Source: Protopterus annectens
Taxonomy: Eukaryota > Chordata > Ceratodontiformes > Protopteridae
NCBI RefSeq assembly: GCF_019279795.1
Contig: NC_056749.1
Span: 581,493,415 to 581,557,414 of the forward strand
Direction of reading: 5' to 3'
DNA: 64,000 bases
The notes below the pieces were generated by a model. That model made no database searches. It had not been told where the DNA came from and was given only the letters and a program-made list of their open reading frames with translations. Below are positions 12,781 to 22,309 of this stretch, piece by piece (within the stretch, counting starts at the first letter, position 1; every line of letters starts with the position of its first letter). Both the position numbers and the translations under genes were made by a program.

Positions 12781-13033
12781 GTGATGTAATGGGATTTCAA
12801 ATAAAAACAGACAAGCCCTACCAGAGACACAGCCACCCTCAGTAGAGGGCCTAAATGAGCAGTATCCATTAAAACCAGGTAAAGAAGTATCATCACTACA
12901 TTGGAACCATGTTTCTGTAATTCTAGAAATATCTATGTTTAAAGAGTAAGGAAGAATTTGAGGGTAGGCAATATTTTGTTTAAACTTTGAGCATTGAGCA
13001 GTGTCATGTTAATATAGGCCTGATTTGAAACTA

Positions 13034-13604
13034 CTAAGTTGGAAGGTGTAGGAGATTAAATTTGCCTAAAAAAAACTCTACAGTGACAAAAATAAATATC
13101 TTTGGCAATAAGTGAAATACCCAGGGAGACAGATGCAGATCATCCCTAGGAAAGCAATTAGAACTGAAAACCATTTCCCTCCAAGCCAACACACACAGGA
13201 ACCCCTGAAATAACACCAATTACTGAGAAAATCATCAAAGTCAATTTTTTTTTGCACTGTGGCCTCATTTACTGGGATGGCAACATACAGCTCAAGACTA
13301 TCCCAGCCTCAGTAGCACTCAGTGAGAGTTCATCCATGTCTCTCTTCATTTTACACAAAGTGGAACATCAATGGTCAGTCATTCCTACATGTGCAACAAC
13401 CAGCTCATATGCATAGATGAAGTGAAGGGATCTAAGAACAGCAGTGACATCACAAATTGTAGCACCTGAAAGAAAAGTGACATCACTCTGTCTTTGCTCG
13501 GCTTGGTTAATGTTTTTTTCAGAATGCTGAACTGCTGAGTCACCTATAACAAAGATGTTTTCATGTATGGCGGTATTTTTGGTTTGCTTTAGAGGTGTCT
13601 GCAT
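13034..13604 (-). pseudogene. esterase part of the ancient CR1
   Basis: From 13604 on the minus strand, NIFVIGDSAVQHSEKN keeps the GDS nucleophile block and VVAHVGMTDH keeps the GxND-like block. Farther on, PRDDLHLSPWVFHLL (near 13130) matches the Asp/His block DGLHLSPLG of copies A and C. It then reaches a T-run (VEFFLGKF) at the same hinge as the younger copies. It is strongly diverged but collinear with the copy C esterase. Confidence 0.72.
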
Positions 13605-13605
13605 A

Positions 13606-15025
13606 CTGCTTTGCTAACCCTTGCCCTTGGTGGAAACAGATGTTATAAATACGCCTGGCCTGATTTGTACATCTAGCACACTTACTAATACTAAGAACTT
13701 GGGACCTAGGCTTATTATGACGTATGACATGTATAGTTATTATTGTATTGACATTATTTGTAAAAATTGGGGTTTATTTAAAAGTAACCCCATGGTTTAC
13801 ACTAAGGTATGAGAACGTCCAGAGGTAACCTTTAGGAAGGGTAAAAATTTGAAAGCGATTTTAGAACAACCTAGTGCCATCCTTTCGAGAACACCTGGGA
13901 TGTTTAAATGTCAAAATTGCAATCAATGTAAGCACATAGTGGAAAGCAATAGATTTGTAGTGCAAAGCAAGGAATATAAATTGAGATGTAGAGCCAGTTG
14001 CAATTCAAAAATGGTGGTATACTTGGCTAAGTGCCAAAGATGCCCTGTGTTTTACATGGGTAAATCTGAGCGGAGATTACGAGAAAGAATTTATGAGCAC
14101 CAGTATGCCATTATTAAGAAAAAACAGGATAATGCACTGGCCAAGCACATTTCCAGTTATACAGAACACAGTTTTAGGTTCTTAGTCATTGATCAAATAC
14201 AAGGAAACAAGAGGGGTGCTCGATTACCCCTGTCGTTAGAAGAATCAGAACTTAAATGGCAGATCAGGTTAAACGCGTACACATTCCCAGGTTTGAATGA
14301 ATCATGTTCAATAAGCAGTATTCTAAAACTTAAAAGTTTGCAGAGATGAGTTGGTTGTGATTCCAATAGTATAACATGGATTAACATAACAAAATTTTCT
14401 AACACAGTAAGACTACAGTATTATACTTAGTACTGAATGTAATTTCTATTAGAATTAATACACATTTACAGCGTACTGTGTAGTATTAGTATGTATTAAT
14501 TATTCATGCACTTATTATTTGTGTATATATTTTTTTTTTTTTTTTTTAGTAGAATTATGTTTGTATTGTTTTTTACAAGCAATGTATGGTTTTTAGGACA
14601 ATGTGTGGTACCACACTTTGAGAGTAGTTTTATTGATTTTATGTTTAACATAAGTAAGTCATAAAATAATATGTTATTTTTGTAGTTTTATTAGAGTGAG
14701 TTTTCAAGCTTACAAACCTACGACTTGAAATAGTAATTCACTTTTACTTTAGGAAGAAGGTGGAGTTAACTTGTTGAATGGTAGTTGTATCCTTGGATAC
14801 TCATTATTTAAACATTTAATTGTTTGTTAAATTGATTATTTTTACTAATTAGGTAATTGTATTTATTTGAATCCTTTTTATAAAGATGGTTGAAGTTTTT
14901 AAATGTGTTTCTGAGGAAGTCTGCATATTTTGCAGACGAAAAGCGCTTTAAAGTACTACATTAAAATTTCAACATTCGGTGTAATTTGCTGGATTTCCTT
15001 TTTGGCTTTGTCAGGTCCTGCTTTG
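13606..15025 (+). mobile_element. Penelope-like element, 5'-truncated
   Basis: It carries the GIY-YIG end of the protein and about 680 bp of 3' flank with the class signature: CTGAGGAAGTCTGCA followed by CAGACGAAAAGCGCTTT near 14910-14950. CTGCTTTG occurs at 13606-13613 and 15018-15025 and may be the target duplication, but an 8-bp match is weak evidence. The ancient CR1 continues on both sides. Between the coding part and the signature lies AT-rich sequence with nothing else recognisable. Confidence 0.75.
13849..14349 (+). pseudogene. Penelope-like GIY-YIG endonuclease region
   Basis: A 166-residue open frame has a cysteine-rich linker (MFKCQNCNQCKHIVES) followed by the GIY-YIG fold: VVYLAKCQRCPVFYMGKSE (the GIY and YIG positions, here VVY and YMG) and RRLRERIYEHQYAI with the conserved Arg and His. 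The arrangement CxxCxxC, then GIY-YIG after the RT, is diagnostic of endonuclease-bearing Penelope-like elements. The RT itself is not seen; sequence from 13621 to 13811 encodes a short piece just upstream in another frame. The domain is quite well preserved. Confidence 0.82.
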
Positions 15026-15309
15026 TGGATTTAGTAGTTTCTTGTCTAACTTGTGTTTCTGAAACAGTAGTGTGTTTGGTGGGCAAGATGTGATTGGGAT
15101 GAGGAGGTCTAGACTCATTAGTACATTGTCAAGGAGTTTTTGATAGTTTTTTTTAAGTGCATCAACATATGTAGATTTGGTTTAGAGGTGTAATGTAGAT
15201 TTGTAATTGGCAATGGTAACCTAGGTACCTGAGGAACATGAGAGGTTTGCCTCCAGTTCAGATATATTATATGTACCTTTCACAAGTGGATTCTGTGTCT
15301 AATAACAAT

Positions 15310-15690
15310 AAGGGGTTATCTATGAGCACAAGGTAGTTCCTACAATACCTGATAGTGCCTAATACAAGTAGACTAACAACAGAAGGGGACAGGCAGACTG
15401 TGATCCCATGGTGTCTAGAATTCAGATAGGGATAATAACTACAGCAAGTTCTGAGTAGTATGCTAGTTATGATACAACAAGAATAGCTTAGATACTTATC
15501 TGACAGTTACAGAATACAACAGTGGTAGTTTTGTATAATGTGAAAGAGTTGCACAGTCAAAAAAAAAAAACACAACCAGTTCAATGTTCTCAGTAATATA
15601 TGGTAAAAAAGTACATAAATTTCTGGCCTGGCTGCCATGAAACTTAGCCAGTATTATGTGTCAGTCAAGACTCAGGTTACAGCCATGGAT
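15310..15690. other. unannotated gap
   Basis: AT-rich sequence between the 5' end of the ancient CR1 and the hAT fold-back element. It has one A-run near 15560. No gene or repeat was recognised. Confidence 0.5.
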
Positions 15691-16007
15691 GCTACCAGAG
15701 CTGGATCCAGCACTAGGAGACTTAAGCAGTTGCCTAGGGCCCACTGGCTTGGGGGGCCCACTGGATGGGGTGCTGACACAAAACTTACATTTCTTCTTTA
15801 AGAATATACTTTGCATGCATTACATTTCTTCGTTAAGGGTGCATGCAGCGTGTGTGTTCTTAGTAGCATCTGTGTGTGCTTCTTTAGTATGTTGCATGCA
15901 CATTTAAAATTGGAGTGGAGTCAGTGACTTTTTAAGAGACAAGCATGGATTATTATGGGGACCATTCCCAGATGAACATGGGGTTGTTCATGAAACAAAC
16001 ACAGAGG

Positions 16008-16012
<5 letters not shown>

Positions 16013-16099
<87 letters not shown>

Positions 16100-16108
16100 T
16101 CTGTGTGT
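16013..16108. repeat. (GT)n microsatellite in left arm
   Basis: GT array of about 95 bp, mirrored in the right arm by a shorter, impure CA tract at about 18200-18247. The element therefore probably carried the repeat before its arms diverged. Confidence 0.9.
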
Positions 16109-16217
16109 GTAATGCCCCAGTAAGGGATGGCAGGTTTGTTAACTTATTCATGCTCAAACTCTGTACCTTGAATACAGGACCCTAGAACTGGAATCCTCTA
16201 CACCAATTGTCAAACTG

Positions 16218-16425
16218 TCATCAGCAAATACATTTCAGAGATTGTTGTGTTTCAGTACATTTTCAAAGAATGTTGAGATTCTGTGCATTTTCAAGGAGTG
16301 TTGTGTTTCTGTGCATTTTCAAAGATCATTGAGTTTTTGTACATTTTCAAAGAATTTTGAGTTTCTGTGCATTTTCAACGAATGTTACGTTTCTGTGCAT
16401 TTTCAAGAAATGTTGAGTTTCAAGG
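16218..16425 (+). repeat. tandem repeat of ~25-27 bp in left arm
   Basis: About seven diverged units built on CATTTTCAAAGAATGTTGAG plus TTTCTGTG. The inverted equivalent (CTCAACATTGCCTGAAAATG units) lies in the right arm at about 17880-18085. Each array is part of the fold-back element. Confidence 0.85.
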
Positions 16426-17396
16426 GAAGAGAAGTTTACTTCTGCTCATACTAAGTCTGTTTTCAATGCATGACTGTCTTGTTTGACAAATGGCCATCAT
16501 CAATGTTTGTGCTATAAATTTTAAAAGAAGTGTTAGAAGCGCAACAGGTAGCATACTTGCCTTTGGTGAAGAAGGGTTTGAGTTCACCTCCAACATGATG
16601 TAGACAGAGTGCTGATATTGTAGTACCCCCTTTAAGAAAGGATGGGGGTCTACTCCTGATAATGTTCTCCTTTGGATGAGATGCCTAGCAACTGTGAACC
16701 TGTTGCTGGTTTTACAGACATTCCCTATTGCAATATTACTAGCTTACCAATTTTTAACATGGGCAGTTTGTTCTTCAAGGGCTGCAGGTCAGTGGTGGAT
16801 TAAGTTTAGCTTTGAGCTGTTTTCAAACCATAGGCCCCTTGTGCACAATTTTATGGACCACGCATCCATGCATGTGTTCTTTGATGTACCATCCTGATTA
16901 TATTAAATTATATTCCTTGTATAATACAGCACTACTTGTTAGACTACATTTTAAATTTGTAGGTTTGAACATTTTTCCAGTAAGCAATGAAACAAAACAT
17001 ATGAACCAATAATGATAAAACTACTCATTACAGAACATTTCAACCACAAAAGGCCACTCAAACATCTGTCCTTGCAACCCACCAATATAAGTCAATACAC
17101 ACAATTTCTGCAGAAGTAAAAGTCATCTAAATAATTCCACATTAAAGAGATCTATAATTAATGAAGAAGTTACTGCTGGCAAACAACTGTACATTTCAGT
17201 GTTTCGTGTACAAATTCAGTGCATGCTGCTCTTGAAGAATAATGAATAAACTGTCCATGTTATATTTTTAAAAAATTGTTAAGCTGGTAATATTGCAATA
17301 GGGAATGGCTGTCAAACCAACAATAAGCTCAGAGTAACTAGAGATCTCATCCAAAGGAGGACACAATCAAGAGTGCAACACTCACATCCCCTTTAA

Positions 17397-17692
17397 CTCC
17401 TTTCCTCCAGAACATCTCTTTTGAGTGTGTACCATTAACTCCTAGTGGGAGTGGCTTGAGCCTTTAAAAAAATGAAGTTATCAGCTTACAGTTCTAACAA
17501 ATACTCATTGACAGATGTCAGATATCAATACATTTGTGTTTGCTATCATATATGCTCCAAAAATAAAATATTCTGATACCTTGTATGGTTTTGGAAATAT
17601 TAATGCAAATATGAACAAGCAATATTTGATGCCTAGAGATGCAGTAGAAGGTAAATGCAGAAATGCCTCGAGGTGGGCTCAGCTGTAATTAG
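17397..17692. mobile_element. 296-bp non-autonomous element flanked by TTAA
   Basis: TTAA stands at 17393-17396 and 17693-17696. The other arm of the fold-back element shows the empty site with one TTAA (complement of 16630-16650), so a 4-bp TTAA duplication is directly visible. A diverged relative is at about 50330-50640 (matching GTTTGCCATCACATATGCTT). TTAA targets are used by piggyBac and Kolobok transposons. I see no clear TIR that would decide between them. Confidence 0.7.
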
Positions 17693-18849
17693 TTAAAGGG
17701 GGCACTGCAATATCAGAACTTCATCTACATGGTGTGGGAGTAGAATCCACATCCTTCTGCACCAAAGGCAAGTGTGCTACATATTGTGCTACTAACACTG
17801 TTTTTAAAATTCATAGCACACACACTGATGATGGCCATTTGCTAAACAAAACAGTTATACATTGAAAACTTCTCTTCCCTTGAAACTCAACATTGCTTGA
17901 AAAATGCACTTGAACTCAACATTGTTTGAAAACAGATTTAGCATGAGAAACAGTAAACCTTTCTTCCTCTGAAATTCAGCATTGCCTGAAAATGCACTGG
18001 AACTCAACATTGCCTGAAAATACACTGGAACTCAGCATTGCTTGAAAATGCATTGAAACGCAACAGTCCTTGAAATTCACCTGTTGATGACAGTTTGGCA
18101 ATTGGTGTAGAGGATTCAGACTCTAAGGTCTTGTATTCAAGGTATGAAGTTTGAGCCTAAATGAGTTACCCAACCTGCCATCCCTAACTGGGGTATTTTA
18201 CACACACACCAAGCACACCATACACACAGACACACATACACACACCTCTCTATCTATGTTTATTTCATGAATGACTCATTCTCCACATTTGAACAGAATG
18301 GCAACAGCAATCCAAATACATGCTCATCTTAAAAATCATGTGTTCTGATGTTTAAATTTGCATACAGCATACCAAAGATGCACATACAAAAGCTACTAAA
18401 AATGTATTCTACATGTGTCCTTAAAGAAGAAATGTAACACATTTAAAGAAGAAATGTAAGTTTTGTAGCAGCTCCCCCCCCCATCCAGTGGGCCCTAGGT
18501 GACTGCCTAGTTCTCCTAGTGCTGGATCTGGCTCTGATACTTCCACCTAATGCTGCTGAGTCACTCCCAAATACTATAGCAACCTATCAAATGGATGACA
18601 TCATCCACAGAGTTTACTAGGCATGTATGGAATAGAAGTAGATTGGTAGGCCCTTTTTGTATATATCACACTTACATCAAGCACATACCTATGAACAATT
18701 TAGAAACACTAATCCACCTACCACATGTTCTAGGATGTTGGAGAAAACTGTAATACCTAGAAAATTGCAAACACATGGAGGATATGCAGACTCTACCAAA
18801 TGAGCGCTGAACAAGAGAGCCTCTTGCTGTGAGGTGTCAGTGCTTCTCA

Positions 18850-19560
18850 CTGGGCCATATATCAGCATTTATATTTTAGTCTCCGAATTTCAATGTGATT
18901 TCCATTCTGGTCATGGAAGTGACCCATCTCTGCTTGACATAAGTGAATACATACATACTGAACTTAATGCTGACAGTCTTGATGATACTTTGCTTTTCGA
19001 TGTCTCAAAGGTTTTGATACTGTGAGTCATCAATGCTTTCTAAGCAAACTCTGACACTGAAGCATACTATCCAAGGGTTTAGCAGTTATATTAAAGGCAC
19101 ATCTGAAGCTATCAGATGCATTAATACCACCTACTACATCTGTCAGTATCTCAGGGTTCTGAGTTTGATCTGCTTATCTTTTTTCACCAGTATGAAAATA
19201 CTGTGCTGCTGTGCTAGGCTTACTGAGTGCATGGATGACTCAATATTCTTTTTTTCTGATTTTAGTAGATCATCTGTATAGTCAGAGCTTCAGTGTAGAC
19301 TTAGCCTGGTTCAGGTATGGTTGTCAGACTCAAGTATGTACCTAAATGTCCTGAAAACAAAATTCATGTTTTGGATATCAGCCTCTTCTTCACGTGCCAC
19401 AGACACTCACCCAGTGAAACTGTAAAATCTACATGTCTTCTCAGAGTTATTTTGGCAAACAACCTGAATTTTAACTCCATATTTTGTTCAGCATTACAAA
19501 AACAACCAGTCACATATCATGCTATACATAGCCTAGGTTCTTACAACCATTTATAAAGGA
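18850..19560 (+). pseudogene. old LINE reverse transcriptase remnant
   Basis: The translated pieces read EFQCDFHSGHGSDPSLLDIS, then LLFDVSKVFDTVSH (the canonical LDLSKAFDTVDH block), MDDSIFFFSDF at the ADD site and DLAWFRYG. These match the order of jockey-superfamily RTs (L2/Rex1/CR1 group). Several stops and frameshifts separate the pieces. It is distinct in sequence from the resident CR1. Confidence 0.6.
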
Positions 19561-19749
19561 ACAGCTCCAAGGGCATGGTTTCATAAGGTTGCCACCTTTT
19601 CAAAAATCCAAAATGGGTACAAAGTGTGACAAGATGATGACATCATCCCTGGGGTGTGGTCAAGAATGCTAATCATAGAACATGTCCTGATAATTTTGGC
19701 TTTTGACAAGGCCAAATAAATAAATACATGTGACAAGGTCACTTGGAAA

Positions 19750-20467
19750 GTGTCTATATTAGAACATCAAAGTTTCAAAACTTCGAATGTACTAATATCG
19801 AACCCTATTCAGCAAAAGCTGAAAACATCGAACATACAGAACAGCGAATTTTTTCCTAGGGAAAAAATTTGCTGTTCCAAAACATATACACACAACACAA
19901 TTACACCAAACAACAGCAATCCACACACATACACCTAAAATCTTACACCTAACCCTACACTAAACTATACACACACCACTAACTATCCACTTACCTTAAC
20001 CCAAACCCTAACCCTGCAGTCTGTCACTATCGCACACTCACCTCACCCGCACCCTAACCCTAACTCGCCTACCCCACCCTAACCTTCACGTCCACACAAT
20101 CACACACTTACCTGACCCGTGCCCTAACTCTAACTCACCTAGCCCGCCCTAAATCTCACGTCCACAGAATCGCACACATACCTAACCTGCGCCCTAACCC
20201 TCACATCCACAGAATCGCACACATTCCTAACCTGCACCCTAACCCTAACTAACCTAACCCGCACTCAATCGCACACTTACCTGAACCCGACCCGTAACTT
20301 TCCACCACAGCGCTGAAAATACAGAAGCAACAGAAACGGACAACTGAATTATTTCCCCTAGGAAAAAATATGGTTTTCTGTTGCTTCGATATTTTCAGCT
20401 TTCGCTGAATAATGTTTGATATTAGAACATTCGAAGTTCTGAAACTTCAATGTTCTAATATAGACCC
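19750..20467. mobile_element. long-TIR DNA element with perfect 9-bp target duplication
   Basis: ACTTGGAAA stands at 19741-19749 and 20468-20476, an exact 9-bp duplication. The terminal inverted repeats are about 80 bp (TCTATATTAGAACATCAAAG on the left; the complement of the right end begins GGGTCTATATTAGAACATTG). They end at CAGCGAAAGCTGAAAATATC-type sequence, after which the interior has a second inverted pair around a TTTTTTCCTAGGGAAAAAAT palindrome and its partner near 20355. There is no transposase. A 9-bp duplication with GGG-type ends fits Mutator-like elements, with Merlin as the alternative. Confidence 0.8.
19975..20300 (+). repeat. CCCTAA-rich minisatellite inside the 19750 element
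   Basis: About four diverged units of 45-70 bp, each with CCTAACCCTAACTC-like sequence and a CGTCCACAGAATCGCACACA block. It is C-rich and GC-rich against an AT-rich background. CCCTAA is the vertebrate telomere unit, but here it is only a sub-motif in a longer repeat, so this is not a telomere array. Confidence 0.8.
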
Positions 20468-20476
20468 ACTTGGAAA

Positions 20477-21180
20477 AGCTATCAAATAACTTCATTTTGA
20501 CCACAGATGTTCATCCTAGCCAGTCTGTGTTATTTTGTTTCTCATACTCAGTCCTTGTACATGATACCCATCATTAACTAGTAAGCAAGTTGTTCAAGGA
20601 TGCCAATTCCAAAGAATGTTATAGCACCATAGGGACCTGTGAGCAGCAAATGTAAAAACAACAATAAGTTGGAACCTCTCCTGGAAAACAGTCCCAAAGC
20701 ACAACTCATCCTGAATAGGACACCGACCAATTAAAGGATGTAAGTCTACAGACAAAAACAACTGTTGGATAAAAGAACATGTAAAACAATACCACCAAAC
20801 CAGTTGACTTATTAGTAATGTTTTCAGATTATGTTAAAAAATTAACAACTGCCTGATCTTTAAAAATGTCACGTATGTAAGCTGAGAATTGCTAGAGAAA
20901 AACTGATTGTGTGCTTACCTGCTGGCCTTAGGAGAGAGTTAGTGTAAAACTTGTTTTTTTCCTGATCATATATAAGCCTCACATTTGTGCAAAGCTGCTC
21001 TTCATGCAGCGGTGGTTACTGGTGCCTTGTATATACACAATCACCAGAAGTTGAAATTTCCCTATAAAAAACACCTCAGAACTTTACTCGAGGCCCATGT
21101 TACTCACAGGGCAACTAGTTTGCATGGTGAGCAGCATTTATGCATTTAGTTAGGACTATTTAGGTCTACCTTACCTTATA
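20477..21180. other. unannotated gap
   Basis: No gene or repeat end recognised. The last part may include the untranslated leader of CR1 copy B. Confidence 0.45.
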
Positions 21181-21340
21181 CCACCCAAGACTATCGCTGC
21201 TCAGAGTATTTGGTTTGGGCACTGGGCAGCATCGCTGGTTAGGTTAGCTGCAGATTACACCAAGTAAGCACTCTTCCCTCATTCAGTTACAAACACCCTC
21301 CACTCAACTCCCTTGCAAGTACACATTAGGAACTGCAGCC

Positions 21341-22260
21341 ATGGAAGGGCACTTTTCTATCTCTGCATGCAGCTTGGTGGACATGGGCATCCTGAAGCAA
21401 TGTAGCAACTGCCTTATGTACACTGACAGACACTTAATTCGCGAACAGACAAATACAGTATGTAAGAGATGTGGTTACACATTGACACTGGAGACTAGAT
21501 TCTCATATACAGACATAGAAAGCAGCAAACAGGTTGGCAGAAACTCACACACATCACTAACCACACCCAAAAGTGACCACACACATAGACTCGCATATGC
21601 AGAGGTGCTTACCTGTAACTTACCCAAACCTGAAAGTTCTCTCAGGCACAGTCCTCAGAAACTCTACATGCACACAAACAAAACAATTCCCATCACAGCA
21701 CATAAAGCCACGTCATTGTGTCTCAACTACCAAGTCCATAAGGCGAAACACTCTGCAACCCAATATTCTGGTCATAGGAGACTTCATTGTGAGACACACT
21801 GATGCTCCTCTTACCAAGCTGGAGTAGGAGAAGGCTACAGTTAGTTGTCTGTCAAGGTCCAGGCTCCACCAGATCACACGCATGCAGGTCACTTACCCTA
21901 ACTACCAGTATGACTCTGTCATAGTCCATGTGGGCATGAATGACCTGAGATGTATCTCCTTGAACTGTATGAGCAATGACATGACTGAGCTCTCAGAATA
22001 TGTGTTACAGGTTGGTATGAGCCTAGCACTGAGCAGCATTCTAACTTCAACAAGGATGATGCCACAATACCAGCAGAAAATTCTTGACTTTAACAATTGG
22101 CTTAGCTGCTGGTTTCATTCCAAAGGGGTCCAATACTTGTCAGCCTGACAGGACATGTTTGACAGGCCATTCTGCTTTGCCAAGGATGGTCTTCACCTGT
22201 CTCCTCTAAGCTTTTTGATACTGGCCAAAACATTATCCACCCCCTATAGTACCCTTTTTT
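21341..22260 (+). pseudogene. CR1 zinc ribbon and SGNH-esterase (copy B)
   Basis: The start Met at 21341 follows a plausible leader. Residues 22-45 hold CSNC and CKRC separated by 16 residues, a C-x2-C-x16-C-x2-C ribbon identical in spacing to copy C. A Thr/Pro-rich linker follows, then the esterase in another frame: VIGDFIVRHTD (GDS block with the Ser replaced by Phe), VHVGMNDLR (GxND intact) and FAKDGLHLSPL (Asp/His block intact). It is broken by at least two frameshifts. In CR1 elements the first protein binds RNA and can carry an esterase of unknown function. Confidence 0.8.
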
Positions 22261-22309
22261 AGGCATTGCCAAACAGACAAACCTTCCAACAAAACAAAAC
22301 CTAGTCAGG

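Larger units (their letters stand above)
15696..18536. mobile_element. hAT-like fold-back DNA transposon with ~1-kb inverted arms
   Basis: The left end CAGAGCTGGATCCAGCACTA and the complement of the right end, CAGAGCCAGATCCAGCACTA, match nearly base for base. The pairing goes on through TTGCCTAGGGCCC, a TG/CA microsatellite in each arm, a tandem array in each arm and TTGCAATATTAC, up to about 16790 on the left and 17215 on the right. A spacer of about 420 bp lies between. CAGAGC ends are typical of hAT elements. The possible 8-bp duplication (GATGCTAC left, GATACTTC right) matches at 6 of 8 only and overlaps the last end base. No transposase is present, so the element is non-autonomous. The right arm carries a nested insertion at 17397-17692. 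Confidence 0.78.

Noticed and set aside
13606-15025. Target duplication CTGCTTTG for the Penelope-like element
   Set aside because: Kept only as a possibility in the feature text; an 8-bp match in AT-rich decayed DNA is not strong enough to report as a finding.
16013-16157. Histidine/threonine or valine/cysteine repeat proteins from CA/TG tracts
   Set aside because: These and similar frames at 11.0, 11.4, 32.6, 37.7, 47.2, 56.6 and 61.8 kb are simply microsatellites read as codons.
16218-16425. Regular short repeats resembling a CRISPR array
   Set aside because: Units are diverged, directly tandem with no unique spacers, and mirrored in the other arm of a vertebrate transposon.
19975-20300. 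True telomeric array
   Set aside because: CCCTAA occurs only as a sub-motif in longer 45-70-bp units bounded by transposon ends.
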